In this document: positions 1 to 8,586 of the stretch, one piece after another
How the letters are laid out: the number at the start of each line of letters is the position of its first letter
Position numbering within the stretch: the stretch's first letter is position 1
Source of the DNA: Asanoa iriomotensis
Lineage (GTDB): Bacteria > Actinomycetota > Actinomycetes > Mycobacteriales > Micromonosporaceae
Reading direction: 5' to 3'
DNA: 64,000 bases
Assembly: GCF_016862515.1 (NCBI RefSeq)
Contig: NZ_BONC01000019.1
Span: 1-64,000, forward strand
Made by a program: the position numbers and the translations under genes
Notes under the pieces: model-generated
Told to the model about the DNA's origin: nothing
Seen by the model: only the letters and a program-made list of their open reading frames with translations
Databases searched by the model: none

Positions 1-240
1 CGCCAACGTGGACAACGGGACCCGCCCCTTCCCCTGGGTCCCCGCAGCTTGGCCGGGGTCCGGGGCAGAGCCCCCGAGACACGACCACCGAGCTGCCCCA
101 TCCCAGAGCCGCCCAGACGATCTTCGCCAGCAACGGACCGCGTGTGCCCGCCGATCGACACAGCGGGCCGAGCGCCCCCAAGCGCTCGACCCGCCTGTCT
201 GCCGTTTCCGGTGTGCCCGCCGGCAACGGAAGCCGTTCGG
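1..240. other. No gene recognised at left edge
   Basis: I see no credible coding region here on either strand. The open frames that cross it have arginine- and proline-rich translations typical of antisense readings of GC-rich DNA. The only structured element is the hairpin listed at 202-229, which lies just beyond the stop of the minus-strand gene at 241-558. Confidence 0.5.
202..229 (-). terminator. Hairpin downstream of antitoxin-like gene
   Basis: The arms CCGTTTCCGG (202-211) and CCGGCAACGG (220-229) pair with one mismatch around an 8-base loop. The hairpin starts 12 bases past the stop of the minus-strand gene ending at 241, which suits a terminator for that transcript. There is no clear U-tract, as is common in high-GC actinobacteria, so this rests on position and symmetry only. 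Confidence 0.35.
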
Positions 241-558
241 TTACCGGTTGTTGTTGTTCCGGTTGTTGTTGCTGTTGCCGCTGTTGCCGCTGTTCCCGCT
301 CCGGTTGCTCTTCCGGTTCTGGGCCCGGTCGCCACCGCTGCGCGCGGCGTTCTGGGCCTGGTCACCACCGTTGCGGGACGCGTTCTGCGCGCGGTCGCCG
401 CCGTTGCGGGCGGCGTTCTGGGCCCGGTTCGCCTTGTCGGCGACCCGCCCGTCGGTCTTGGTGTCGATCGCGTCGCCGGCCTGTTCGATGCGCCGGTCGC
501 GCTCGTCCTGGTCGTTGGCCGCGTCGGCGGCGTCGCCGAACCTGTCGCTGATAGCCAT
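241..558 (-). CDS. MT0933/Rv0909-like antitoxin family protein with Asn-rich tail
   Basis: The product is 105 residues. The ATG at 558 was chosen over an upstream start because a purine-rich GGAGGGAG stands just before it. Residues 1-45 resemble the small MT0933/Rv0909-like antitoxin family (pattern IEQAGDAID then KTDGRVADKA). After that come three and a half tandem 11-residue units of the form RAQNAARNGGD, and then a tail made almost only of Asn, Ser, Gly and Arg. No toxin gene is adjacent: the upstream gene is ureD, 68 bases away on the same strand. The family link is a recognition by eye, the antitoxin role is only a family label, and the repeats and tail look like a lineage-specific, probably disordered extension. 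Confidence 0.6.
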   Translation of the reverse strand: MAISDRFGDAADAANDQDERDRRIEQAGDAIDTKTDGRVADKANRAQNAARNGGDRAQNASRNGGDQAQNAARSGGDRAQNRKSNRSGNSGNSGNSNNNRNNNNR

Positions 559-626
559 TACGAGCTCCCTCCGGGGAACGGCCGCCCCACGCGACCGCCC
601 ACACCCAACGAAGGTAGACGGGAGCC

Positions 627-1391
627 TCAGTTTTTGCGGCAATTGCCGGGTTTAGCGCTTGGATCAGCCGCCCATGTGTTAACGGTGTCCCCGTCCAGCG
701 CTCGACGCAGCCCGGCCGCGTCCGACGCGGTGGCGCTGATCAAGGCGGCCGGGGCGTTCGCGAGCGGCATGGTCGCCCCGGTCGATGTCGCGGTCGGCCG
801 CGTGGGTGCGTGCGGTCCCACGACGAGCAGGGTGCCGACGGCGCGGGCCCCACCGACGGTGGCCGGGCCAGCGTCGGCGCTCGGGCCGATGGCCAGGTCG
901 TGGCGGAGGATCGTGCGCCCGCCGCAGCGCACGGTCGTGGCAGCGCGCAGGTCCCCCGACGGCTCGTCGTGGCGTCCGGCGATCAGCTCCTCGCGCCAGA
1001 GCAGCTCGGCGCCGTCGCACAGGTCCACGATGGACCGTGTCGTGTGGTCGCAGCCGGTTACGGCGACCGTGGGCTCGGGGAGCCAGGCGAGCGTGCCGTG
1101 CACGGTGGCCGTGATCGTGAGGGTGCTGTGCCTGGGCGGGTGGCTGGGTTGCGCCAGCGACGCGGCGACGGTCCTGACGACGAGGTGGGCGTCCGGGCCC
1201 ACCTCGACGTGGATGCGGAGTTCGTCGCCGCCGAGCGGGCCGGCCGCGCCGCCGACAAGGTGGACCTCGGCGTGGCCGGCGTGGCGGTGGCCGGTGCGGC
1301 GGGGGAGCAGGGGCGGCTCCCCGTACACGGTGGAGAGACGGGTGCCGCCGCGTCCGTCCGCCTCGGCGACGACGCGGGCCTCAGCCCGCAC
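627..1391 (-). CDS. ureD: Urease accessory protein UreD
   Basis: UreD is a scaffold that binds apo-urease and, with UreF and UreG, delivers nickel to the active site in the cytoplasm. The product is 254 residues with a divergent sequence, as usual for actinobacterial UreD; recognisable parts are the early [13 protein letters not shown] stretch, [13 protein letters not shown] and [14 protein letters not shown]. The GTG at 1391 overlaps the ureG stop by 11 bases, which implies translational coupling. A longer reading to 1517 was rejected because its first 42 residues are arginine-rich and lie wholly inside ureG. It is the last gene of the urease operon. Confidence 0.85.
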   Translation of the reverse strand: MRAEARVVAEADGRGGTRLSTVYGEPPLLPRRTGHRHAGHAEVHLVGGAAGPLGGDELRIHVEVGPDAHLVVRTVAASLAQPSHPPRHSTLTITATVHGTLAWLPEPTVAVTGCDHTTRSIVDLCDGAELLWREELIAGRHDEPSGDLRAATTVRCGGRTILRHDLAIGPSADAGPATVGGARAVGTLLVVGPHAPTRPTATSTGATMPLANAPAALISATASDAAGLRRALDGDTVNTWAADPSAKPGNCRKN

Positions 1392-2088
1392 CGGCGCCGT
1401 GGGGTTCGGCGTTCGCCGAATGCGTGTGCGGTGGCGCCGACTCCGCGTGGTCGGCGGCGGCCGGATCCACGCCGTGTGCGACGCGGTCGCGGACCCAGGC
1501 CGTGACCGGCTCCGCACCGGGGTCGCCGACCAGGGTGAGGAAGACGGTCGGCAGGTTCCCTCGGCGGGCGGCGGCGTCGCGGGCCATCACGCCGAGGTCG
1601 GCGCCGACCAGCGGCGCCAGGTCGGTCTTGTTGACGACCAGCAGATCCGCGGTGGTCACCCCGGGCCCACCCTTGCGCGGCACCTTGTCGCCGCCTGCGA
1701 CGTCGACCACGAAGATCTGGTGGTCGACCAGCCCCTTGCTGAACGTAGCCGTGAGGTTGTCGCCGCCGCTCTCCACCAGGATCAGGTCGAGCTCGCCGAG
1801 GTCCTCCTCGAGCTCCTCGACGGCGTCGAGGTTGGCGCTGATGTCGTCGCGGATGGCGGTGTGCGGGCAGCAGCCCGTTTCCACGGCCCGGATCCGGTCG
1901 TCCGGCAGCACACCCGCCCGACGCAGGAAGTCCGCGTCCTCGGTGGTGTAGATGTCGTTGGTCACGACCGCGACCCGCAGCTCACCGGCCAACGCCCGAC
2001 AGAGCGCGGCGACCAGGGCGGTCTTACCGGACCCGACGGGCCCGCCGATGCCGATCCGCACCGCGCGCGCGGGATGCTCAGGACGCAA
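1381..2088 (-). CDS. ureG: Urease accessory GTPase UreG
   Basis: UreG is the SIMIBI-class GTPase that carries nickel and powers its insertion into urease. The product is 235 residues. A P-loop GGPVGSGKT lies near residue 17, followed by [12 protein letters not shown], the nickel-binding CPH in [24 protein letters not shown] and the NKTD guanine-specificity motif. The TTG at 2088 is preferred because GGGAGGT stands 7 bases upstream and the codon overlaps the ureF stop; a GTG at 2061 is the alternative but has no ribosome binding site. The C-terminus carries four histidines within the last 28 residues, a mild metal-binding tail that may matter because no ureE is present. Confidence 0.9.
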   Translation of the reverse strand: MRPEHPARAVRIGIGGPVGSGKTALVAALCRALAGELRVAVVTNDIYTTEDADFLRRAGVLPDDRIRAVETGCCPHTAIRDDISANLDAVEELEEDLGELDLILVESGGDNLTATFSKGLVDHQIFVVDVAGGDKVPRKGGPGVTTADLLVVNKTDLAPLVGADLGVMARDAAARRGNLPTVFLTLVGDPGAEPVTAWVRDRVAHGVDPAAADHAESAPPHTHSANAEPHGAGAG

Positions 2089-2824
2089 AGAGACGCACCT
2101 CCCAGGTGGCGTGCTGCTCGGCGCCGATGTCGAGCAGGATGGCGGAGCCGGCGGGCAGGTCGTCCACCGGAAGGTCGGCGCGGTCGGCCGCACGTGCGGC
2201 CAGCCGGTCACACTCGGGCGCCAACTCGGCGACGAGCGCGTGCACGGCATAAGGATCCAGACCCAGCAGGCGTACGGCGGCCGAGGCGGAGCCGGTGATT
2301 CCACCGTAGACAGCGACCAGCGCCGCTTCACGCGGACGGAGCCCGGCCGCCGCGGCGGCGATCCCGACGGCGACCGGGTGATGCGGCTGTTTGCCGGCCG
2401 TAGTCGAGGGCGTGGTGGGCCAGATCCGGGCAGCCGCCCGGAGGAGCGCGCGTCCTTGCGCCCGCGACGCGGCCCGCAGCGCCGGCGATGCTGTGCGGGC
2501 ATCGATCCCGTCGTCCAACTCACGAACGCGGTCCGAGTCGACGCCAGCGAACGCCCGTGGGCCGCCGGGCTCGTCCCCTCGGCGGTCCGGACTGCCGCCT
2601 AGAGCGTCTTGGAGTTGGGGCCCGGTCAGGGCACGGCAGGTCGCTGCGGCGAAGGCCGCGGCCACCTCGCCGGCGGTCGCCGTGCGGCCGACCAGGAACG
2701 ACCGCAGCGTGGCCAGGTCGTGGACCCGGCCCGCGGCGACCGCGGCCTCGACCCCGCCCGAGTGCGCGTGGGCGCCGGCCGGCAGCCGGCCGTCGGCCAG
2801 CACCAGGAGCGTCGACAGCGACAT
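2078..2824 (-). CDS. ureF: Urease accessory protein UreF
   Basis: UreF bridges UreD-bound urease and UreG and helps gate GTP hydrolysis during nickel insertion. The product is 248 residues, largely helical. Family features are the N-terminal [19 protein letters not shown], where actinobacterial UreF members carry the substrate-groove signature, and the [17 protein letters not shown] stretch near residue 175. The ATG at 2824 shares one base with the ureC stop (TGATG). A 60-residue segment around residues 75-135 is rich in Gly, Asp and Arg and looks like a loop insertion relative to shorter homologues. Confidence 0.88.
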   Translation of the reverse strand: MSLSTLLVLADGRLPAGAHAHSGGVEAAVAAGRVHDLATLRSFLVGRTATAGEVAAAFAAATCRALTGPQLQDALGGSPDRRGDEPGGPRAFAGVDSDRVRELDDGIDARTASPALRAASRAQGRALLRAAARIWPTTPSTTAGKQPHHPVAVGIAAAAAGLRPREAALVAVYGGITGSASAAVRLLGLDPYAVHALVAELAPECDRLAARAADRADLPVDDLPAGSAILLDIGAEQHATWEVRLFAS

Positions 2825-4518
2825 CAGAACAGGAAGTAGCGCTGGGCCATCGGCAGCTCGACGGCCGGCTCGGGTGGGACGATCTCGCCGTCGATACGGA
2901 CCGTGAACGTGTCCGGGTCGACCTCGATCCGTGGCAGCGCGTCGTTGAGTGGCAGGTCCGCTTTCGTCAGTGCGCGCGTGTCCGCGACCGGCAGCATCCG
3001 GCGGCCCAGCGGCAGGCGGTCGTCCAGCATTGCGTCGATCGCGGCCGGGGCGACGAAGGCGACGCTCGTGCGGGCCGGCACGACTCCGTACGCGCCGAAC
3101 ATCGGTCTTGGCAGCACCGGCTGTGGCGTCGGGATCGAGGCGTTCGCGTCGCCCATCTGCGCCCAGGCGATCATGCCGCCCTTGACGACCAGGTGCGGGC
3201 GCACGCCGAAGAAGGCCGGATCCCACAGCACCAGGTCGGCGAGCTTGCCGGGCTCGACCGAGCCGACCTCGCCGGCGATGCCGTGGGTCACCGCGGGGGC
3301 GATCGTGTACTTGGCGACGTAGCGGCGCGCCCGGAGATTGTCGGACAGGCCGCCGCGGCGCTCCTTCATCACGTGGGCGGTCTGCCACGTGCGCAGCACG
3401 ACCTCGCCGGCCCGGCCCATCGCCTGCGAGTCGGAGCCGATGATCGAGATCGCGCCCATGTCGTGCAGGACGTCCTCCGCCGCCATCGTGCTCGGCCGGA
3501 TGCGGCTCTCGGCGAACGCCAGGTCCTCGGGCACCGTCGGGTTGAGATGGTGGCAGACCATCAGCATGTCGAGGTGCTCGTCGAGCGTGTTCCGCGTGTA
3601 CGGCCGCGTCGGGTTGGTCGAGCTGGGCAGCACGTTGGGCTGCCCGGCGACCGTGATGATGTCGGGCGCGTGGCCGCCGCCGGCACCTTCCGTGTGGTAC
3701 GCGTGGATCGACCGCCCGCCGATCGCGCGCAGCGTGTCCTCGACGTACCCGGCCTCATTGAGGGTGTCGGTGTGGATCGCGACCTGCACCCCGCTGGCGT
3801 CCGCGACCCGCAGGCAGGCGTCGATCGCGGCGGGCGTCGTGCCCCAATCCTCGTGCAGCTTGAACCCGCCCGCGCCGCCGCGCAGCTGCTCCCACATCGC
3901 CTCCTGGCTCGTGGTGTTGCCCTTGCCGAGCAGCAGCACGTTGACCGGCCACGGGTCGACGGCCTCGAGCATCCGCGCGAGGTGCCAGGCGTTGGGCGTC
4001 ACGGTGGTGGCCTTCGTGCCCTCGGCCGGGCCGGTGCCGCCACCGATCACCGTGGTCACGCCGCTCCCGAGCGCGGTCGACAGGATCTGCGGGCAGATGA
4101 GGTGTACGTGGCTGTCGATCGCGCCGGCCGTCAGGATCTTCCCGTTGCCCGCGATCACCTCGGTGCAGGGACCGATGACCAGATCAGGGTGTACGCCGTC
4201 CATCGTGTCCGGATTGCCGGCCTTGCCCAGCGCGACGATCCGCCCGTCCCGAATGCCGACGTCGGCCTTGACCACACCCCAGTGGTCGAGCACCACGGCC
4301 CCGGTGATCACCGTGTCGACGGTGCCGTTGCCCCGGCTGACCGCCGACTGGCCCATCGACTCGCGGATCACCTTGCCACCGCCGAAGACCGCTTCGTCAC
4401 CGTACGAGCAGCGGTCCTCCTCGACCTCGATGAACAGGTTGGTGTCGGCGAGCCGGATGCGGTCGCCGGCGGTGGGCCCGTAGAGCGCGGCGTAGCGGCG
4501 GCGGTCGACCTGGCTCAT
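2824..4518 (-). CDS. ureC: Urease catalytic subunit alpha (UreC)
   Basis: UreC hydrolyses urea to ammonia and carbamate at a di-nickel centre. The product is 564 residues, full length for the family. All expected ligands are visible: H137 and H139 in SHVHL, the lysine that becomes carbamylated at K220 in [11 protein letters not shown]222, H249 in [15 protein letters not shown]275 in [12 protein letters not shown], the flap CHH at 322-324 and D363 in [10 protein letters not shown]. The ATG overlaps the ureB stop as ATGA, so the structural genes are translationally coupled. Nothing suggests loss of function. Confidence 0.97.
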   Translation of the reverse strand: MSQVDRRRYAALYGPTAGDRIRLADTNLFIEVEEDRCSYGDEAVFGGGKVIRESMGQSAVSRGNGTVDTVITGAVVLDHWGVVKADVGIRDGRIVALGKAGNPDTMDGVHPDLVIGPCTEVIAGNGKILTAGAIDSHVHLICPQILSTALGSGVTTVIGGGTGPAEGTKATTVTPNAWHLARMLEAVDPWPVNVLLLGKGNTTSQEAMWEQLRGGAGGFKLHEDWGTTPAAIDACLRVADASGVQVAIHTDTLNEAGYVEDTLRAIGGRSIHAYHTEGAGGGHAPDIITVAGQPNVLPSSTNPTRPYTRNTLDEHLDMLMVCHHLNPTVPEDLAFAESRIRPSTMAAEDVLHDMGAISIIGSDSQAMGRAGEVVLRTWQTAHVMKERRGGLSDNLRARRYVAKYTIAPAVTHGIAGEVGSVEPGKLADLVLWDPAFFGVRPHLVVKGGMIAWAQMGDANASIPTPQPVLPRPMFGAYGVVPARTSVAFVAPAAIDAMLDDRLPLGRRMLPVADTRALTKADLPLNDALPRIEVDPDTFTVRIDGEIVPPEPAVELPMAQRYFLF

Positions 4519-4850
4519 GGGCGTTCCCCGTCGAGCGGGCCGGCGGCCTCGCCGCGCAGGCCGTGCACCACCCGGTTGCCGCCGATCGGCACGAGGTCGA
4601 CGGAGCGGTCGATGCCGGGCTCGAAACGCACCGCGGTGCCGGCCGGGACCGCGAGGCGATGCCCCCAGGCGGCCTGGCGGTCGAAGTCGAGCGCCGGGTT
4701 GGCCTCGGCGAAGTGGTAGTGGGAGCCGACCTGGATCGGGCGGTCGCCGGTGTTGCGCACGGTGAGCATCAGCACCGGCTTGCCCGCGTTGATCTCGATC
4801 GGGTCCGCGCCGTGGATGATCTCTCCGGGGATCATGCGCGGCGCCGTCAC
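4515..4850 (-). CDS. ureB: Urease subunit beta (UreB)
   Basis: UreB is the small beta subunit of the bacterial UreABC urease trimer. The product is 111 residues from the GTG at 4850, or 106 from the ATG at 4835 (MIPGEI). I prefer 4850 because its GTG overlaps the ureA stop as GTGA and no Shine-Dalgarno precedes the ATG. The conserved block [18 protein letters not shown] and the GTAVRFEPG segment identify the family. The separate A and B genes follow the usual actinobacterial arrangement. Confidence 0.93.
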   Translation of the reverse strand: MTAPRMIPGEIIHGADPIEINAGKPVLMLTVRNTGDRPIQVGSHYHFAEANPALDFDRQAAWGHRLAVPAGTAVRFEPGIDRSVDLVPIGGNRVVHGLRGEAAGPLDGERP

Positions 4851-5149
4851 GAGATCGGGTCGTGGACGGTGACGAGCTTCGTGCCGTCCGGGAAGGTGGC
4901 CTCGACCTGCACCTCGGCGAGCATCTCGGGGACGCCGTCCATCACGTCGGCACGGCCGAGGACCGCGCGCCCTTCGGACATGAGCTCGGCGACGGTACGC
5001 CCGTCGCGCGCGCCCTCCAGCAGGAACGCCGTGATGACGGCGGTGGCCTCCGGATAGTTGAGCCGCAGCCCGCGCTCCCGCCGCTTCCGCGCCACGTCGG
5101 CGGCGACGTGGATGAGCAGGCGTTCCTGCTCGTGCTGGCTGAGGAACAA
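4847..5149 (-). CDS. ureA: Urease subunit gamma (UreA)
   Basis: UreA is the gamma subunit of urease and first gene of the operon. The product is 100 residues, the normal length. Hallmarks are the N-terminal [20 protein letters not shown], the [20 protein letters not shown] helix and the end motif [27 protein letters not shown] lies just before the ATG at 5149. The 108 bases between it and the divergent gene at 5258 must carry the urease promoter; I could not fix a -35/-10 pair with confidence. Confidence 0.95.
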   Translation of the reverse strand: MFLSQHEQERLLIHVAADVARKRRERGLRLNYPEATAVITAFLLEGARDGRTVAELMSEGRAVLGRADVMDGVPEMLAEVQVEATFPDGTKLVTVHDPIS

Positions 5150-5244
5150 GGCTCACCTCCAGGTCCGCAATGGGGCACGATCATGCCACCAGAACGTTAC
5201 GCACCGATTACGCGCCTCGCGGGTAGGGCGCGCGGCGGTGGCCG

Positions 5245-5250
5245 TAGGCT
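5245..5250 (+). promoter_or_regulatory. -10 element of a leaderless transcript
   Basis: TAGGCT fits the actinobacterial TANNNT -10 consensus. It ends exactly 7 bases before the ATG at 5258, so transcription would start at the A of the start codon and give a leaderless mRNA. No Shine-Dalgarno sequence lies in between, which agrees with this reading. Confidence 0.5.
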
Positions 5251-5257
5251 TCCCGAA

Positions 5258-6073
5258 ATGGACCGTCACCATCCGATCTGCCGCACGTGCGGTGTTCAGC
5301 GGGCCCGCGATGCCGACCGCACCGTGTGCCCGATCTGCGCCGACGAGCGGCAGTACGTCGGGTGGGGCGGCCAACGCTGGGTGTCCATCACGGAGTTGCG
5401 CGCGGAGGGCCACCGCGGCGCGGTCCGGGAGGAGGCGCCGGGCCTGTGGGGCGTCGGCGTGGAGCCGAGCGTCGGCATTGGACAGCGCGCCCTGATCGTC
5501 CCGGGCCCTGGCGGCAACGTGCTGTTCGACTGTGTGCCCTATGTGGACGATGCGGTCGTGGCGGCCGTCGAGGCGGTCGGCGGGCTGGCGGCGATCGCCC
5601 TTTCCCATCCGCACTTCTACGGCTCGATGGTGGAGTGGAGCCGGGCGTTCGGGGACATCCCGGTGTACGTCCACGCGTCCGACGCGGAATGGGTTCCGCG
5701 GGCGGGGAACATCGTGCTGTGGGAGGGCGAGCAGCGGGAGATCCTGCCCGCGCGGACGCTGGTGAACGCGGGCATCCACTTTCCCGGCGGCACCGTGCTG
5801 CACTGGCCGGGGCTCGACGGCGCGGGCGCGCTGTGCACCGGCGACATCTTCACGGTCGTGATGGACCGGCGATGGGTGAGCTTCATGTACAGCTACCCGA
5901 ACCTGATCCCGGAGCACCCCGACACGATCGTCCGCGCGGTGTCCCTTGTGGATTCGCTGCCTTACGACACCGTGTACGGCGGCTGGTGGGGGCGGGTCGT
6001 GTCGGGCGGTGCCAAGGAGCGGGTCCGCCGCTCGGCGGACCGCTATCTCGCACACATCGGCCGGCGGACCTGA
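5258..6073 (+). CDS. Zinc-ribbon metallo-beta-lactamase-like hydrolase
   Basis: The product is 271 residues. Residues 8-27 hold two CxxC knuckles (C8/C11 and C24/C27) that form a probable zinc ribbon. The rest has the metallo-beta-lactamase layout, with SHPHFYG at 116-122 in place of the canonical HxHxDH, and a later CTGDIFTVVMD that would supply the bridging aspartate. The metal-binding motif is thus partly degenerate and catalysis is unproven. The ATG was chosen because a -10 box sits 7 bases upstream and because the sequence before it is antisense to ureA. It is transcribed away from the urease operon; no functional link to urease can be shown. Confidence 0.75.
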   Translation: MDRHHPICRTCGVQRARDADRTVCPICADERQYVGWGGQRWVSITELRAEGHRGAVREEAPGLWGVGVEPSVGIGQRALIVPGPGGNVLFDCVPYVDDAVVAAVEAVGGLAAIALSHPHFYGSMVEWSRAFGDIPVYVHASDAEWVPRAGNIVLWEGEQREILPARTLVNAGIHFPGGTVLHWPGLDGAGALCTGDIFTVVMDRRWVSFMYSYPNLIPEHPDTIVRAVSLVDSLPYDTVYGGWWGRVVSGGAKERVRRSADRYLAHIGRRT

Positions 6074-6086
6074 CGCAGCGCGAGGT

Positions 6087-6344
6087 CTAGCGGTTGCGGC
6101 GGCGTTTGGGGGCGCGGCGCCACCAGGTGACGAAGAACGCCGTGCCCGCCGCGATGCCGACCACCGCGCTGATCAGGAGTGACCCGGAACCGCCGGCGCC
6201 GGCGGCGGTGCTGGCGATGAAGATGACCAGCAGCACCGCCATCGCGATGCTGAACGACGCCACGACCGCGGCCGGGGTGGGCATCCGCGAGCGGACGCGG
6301 CGGGCGGCCACCCGCTCGGGCTTGGGGTCATCGGTCGGGGTCAA
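6087..6344 (-). CDS. Small two-helix membrane protein
   Basis: The product is 85 residues from a TTG at 6344, which overlaps the end of the preceding gene. Two hydrophobic segments (AAVVASFSIAMAVLLVIFIA and LLISAVVGIAAGTAFFVTWW) are joined by a short Gly-rich turn, and both ends are strongly basic (RRVRSR and RRAPKRRRNR), so both termini are probably cytoplasmic. No family is recognised. Tight linkage to the WXG100-like genes upstream suggests it belongs to that cassette. The start is uncertain: the ATG of MPTPAAVV is the main alternative. Confidence 0.6.
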   Translation of the reverse strand: MTPTDDPKPERVAARRVRSRMPTPAAVVASFSIAMAVLLVIFIASTAAGAGGSGSLLISAVVGIAAGTAFFVTWWRRAPKRRRNR

Positions 6345-7425
6345 GGCGGCGATCCAGTTCCTCGTCGGACATCTTCTCGTCGGCGCCGTCGAGGCCGCGC
6401 TTTATCTCGTTGGCGCCCGTGTTGGCGAGCTTGTCGGCCGGGCCCATCCAGGTGCGGAAGTCGGTCGCCGACTCGCGCAGTGCCCGGCCGCCGCCGACCC
6501 AGCCGCGCACGAACTGGCCCCGCGCGTTGCGGAGCTGGAACGACGCCTGGACCCGCTTCATGATCCGCGGGTGCATCTTGGTCAGCACCTGGCGGAGGCG
6601 GTTGAGGATCTGGGCGACCCGCTGGATGAAGGTCACGCCGCGGGTGGTGACGATCGCGCCCTGCGCCGTCGTGGCCGCGCCGGCCGCCGCGGTCGACGCG
6701 CCGGCGGTGGGCACGGCGGCGGCCATTGCGGTGGCCCAGGTGATGATCAGCCATTCGACGAACGTGGCGATCAGGCCGATCACGAACGCCTGGGCGACGT
6801 CCATCAGCAGCTTGGCGGTGTTGAGGATGAACACGAGCTGCTGCACGTCACCCTGGATGCCGGCGACGCCGCCGGCGAACTCCTCCATGCGGGCCCGGGC
6901 GGCGTCGGCCGCGACGCCGTGCCAGCCGACCAGGCCCTCGCGGGTGGCTTCGAGGATCTCCTTGGCCAGCGGCTCGAGCGCGTTGCCGACGCGCTCCCAC
7001 TTGGCGATCTCGCCTTCCATCCGCTCCGGGTTGCCGGTCACCAGGCCGAGCAGGTCCTCCAGCGGCTGGACGACGTCGATGAGGAAGGTCAGCCCGGCGG
7101 AGAGCAGCGCGTTGAGCGGGTCGACCGCGTACATCGCGACGTTGATGCCGAGGTCGGCCACGCTGCCGCCGATGTTGAACAGCTCGCCCCAGTCGCTGTC
7201 GCCGCTGAGCATCTTCGCCGTGCCGGACACCGCCTGCGGCAGGCCCGCGACGCCGGCGAAGTCCTTGACCGGGTCGAGCCGCAGCACGTCGTAGCCGCCG
7301 ACGCTGACCGACCCGGCACCGCCGTAGCCGTCCCAGTCGCCGGTGACGTCGACGCCGCCGTCCTTGGTGCCGTAGTCGGTGACGTCGTTGGTGACGTCGC
7401 TGTCCTTGAGCCGTTCGTCGGTCAT
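6328..7425 (-). CDS. Large WXG100-like protein with hydrophobic core
   Basis: The product is 365 residues. The first 60 are acidic and Gly-rich. A helical section then ends in EGLVGWHGVAADAARARMEEF, whose W-H-G turn flanked by helices is the WXG100 signature. It continues into long hydrophobic helices (residues about 210-250, with LLMDVAQAFVIGLIATFVEWLI) and an Ala/Thr-rich stretch. The C-terminal 110 residues are polar and basic and could be a small effector domain, but I recognise no toxin motif. The ATG overlaps the upstream WXG100-like stop as ATGA. Likely exported by, or docked to, a type VII system, though no Ess/Esx components are in the window. Confidence 0.65.
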   Translation of the reverse strand: MTDERLKDSDVTNDVTDYGTKDGGVDVTGDWDGYGGAGSVSVGGYDVLRLDPVKDFAGVAGLPQAVSGTAKMLSGDSDWGELFNIGGSVADLGINVAMYAVDPLNALLSAGLTFLIDVVQPLEDLLGLVTGNPERMEGEIAKWERVGNALEPLAKEILEATREGLVGWHGVAADAARARMEEFAGGVAGIQGDVQQLVFILNTAKLLMDVAQAFVIGLIATFVEWLIITWATAMAAAVPTAGASTAAAGAATTAQGAIVTTRGVTFIQRVAQILNRLRQVLTKMHPRIMKRVQASFQLRNARGQFVRGWVGGGRALRESATDFRTWMGPADKLANTGANEIKRGLDGADEKMSDEELDRRLDPDR

Positions 7426-7751
7426 GGCGCTGCGCCGCCCAGCAGCTCGCGGATGGACTGCAGCGCCTTGTCGATCTCCTGCTCGGTGTCGCGGTAGGCC
7501 TGCGCCGTGCAGTCGAGCGCGTCGACCCGGTCGGCCAGCGCCTCGCCCATCATCGACAGGTGCTCGTAGGTGTCGTCGGCGTACTGCCAGTACCAGGCCG
7601 CGAACGGCGCGCCGATCAGGCCCCAGATGTACCACTCCGGGTTGGCGTCCTCGGCCAGCGTGAGGATGTCGGCCGCCCGCTCGCGGATCTCGGCGAGCCG
7701 GGCACGGCACGTCATGATCTCGTCGACGTCGGTGCGGAAGCCTTCTCCCAC
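7422..7751 (-). CDS. Small WXG100-like protein
   Basis: The product is 109 residues from a GTG at 7751. Two predicted helices flank an aromatic turn (NPEWYIWGLIGAPFAAWYWQY), and the second half, DRVDALDCTAQAYRDTEQEIDKAL, is a regular amphipathic helix with the YxxxD/E pattern seen at the end of type VII substrates. It sits between the YbaB-like gene and the large WXG100-like gene, overlapping the latter by 4 bases. The family call rests on size, helix layout and context rather than a strict WXG. Confidence 0.65.
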   Translation of the reverse strand: MGEGFRTDVDEIMTCRARLAEIRERAADILTLAEDANPEWYIWGLIGAPFAAWYWQYADDTYEHLSMMGEALADRVDALDCTAQAYRDTEQEIDKALQSIRELLGGAAP

Positions 7752-7754
7752 GGC

Positions 7755-8522
7755 TCAGCTCCTGGACTCGTCGGGCGTTTGGTACGCCTCGATCAGCGAA
7801 CGCACGTCCAGCCGCGGACCGGTCAGCCGCTGCACCCGGTCGGCCATCAGCATGGCGGCCTGCGCGGTCGCGGTCATCACCGCGGAGTGCACGAGGCCGG
7901 CGAGCGTGGCCGGGTCGTGCCGGAACTGGTCGGTGCCGATGTGGACGGCCATCAGCTCGCCGCCGGCCCGCACCTGGGCCGCGATGCCACCGTCGGCGGT
8001 GCGCGCGGTCGCGCTCAGCTCGGCCAGTTCGGCGCGCAGCTGTGCGTACCCCCGTAGCTGTTGTTGCGATTCTTCGCTGAGCCGGCGCAGCAGCTCGCCG
8101 GTGCGGCGGCCCTCGGCGTCGACCGCGCCGTCGTCGGGCAGGTCGTCCAGGTTGGGCGGGTCGGGCGCCGGCACCTCGGGCAGCGCGCCACCGAGCAGGC
8201 CGGGTAGCTCCGTGCGGCCGCGACCGATCGTGTCGACGGCCTCGGTCATCGTGCCGGTCGCCTCGGCGGTCGCTTGGCGGGCCGTGTCGACGACGAGCGT
8301 GCCGAGCCGCTCCGGGCTGTAGCGGTAGGCCGCCCGCCCGAAACCCAGCCCGACGATGGCGTTGCCGGGCCCGGCGGTGACCTCGACCGCACCGTCCGGT
8401 GTGGACACGGTGGCGGTTGCGGCGAGGACGGCCTGGCGAAGCGCGTCGACGGTCTGGTTGAGCTCCGCCTGTGGCATGGGCTTGGGTATCGCGGTTTTGC
8501 GTATCGCGTCGAAGGCGCTCAT
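7755..8522 (-). CDS. Tandem YbaB/EbfC-like protein
   Basis: The product is 255 residues and appears to contain two YbaB/EbfC-like domains, about residues 18-100 (AVEVTAGPGNAIVGLGFG) and 150-240 (QLRAELAELSATARTADGGIAAQVRAGGELMAVHIG), joined by a Pro/Asp-rich linker. YbaB proteins bind DNA as dimers; an internal duplication could make a one-chain dimer. In actinobacteria, divergent YbaB-like genes commonly precede WXG100 genes, where they may act as chaperone or secretion partners instead. It heads the minus-strand cassette and ends 3 bases before the next gene. Confidence 0.65.
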   Translation of the reverse strand: MSAFDAIRKTAIPKPMPQAELNQTVDALRQAVLAATATVSTPDGAVEVTAGPGNAIVGLGFGRAAYRYSPERLGTLVVDTARQATAEATGTMTEAVDTIGRGRTELPGLLGGALPEVPAPDPPNLDDLPDDGAVDAEGRRTGELLRRLSEESQQQLRGYAQLRAELAELSATARTADGGIAAQVRAGGELMAVHIGTDQFRHDPATLAGLVHSAVMTATAQAAMLMADRVQRLTGPRLDVRSLIEAYQTPDESRS

Positions 8523-8586
8523 CAGACCCCCAATTCCGAGCGCGCCGGTCGGGCGGACAAGACCCTACACCGATCTCGATGCTTGT

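Noticed and set aside
2488-4719. Long plus-strand frame opposite ureC and ureB
   Set aside because: Shadow of the urease genes, whose active-site residues are all intact.
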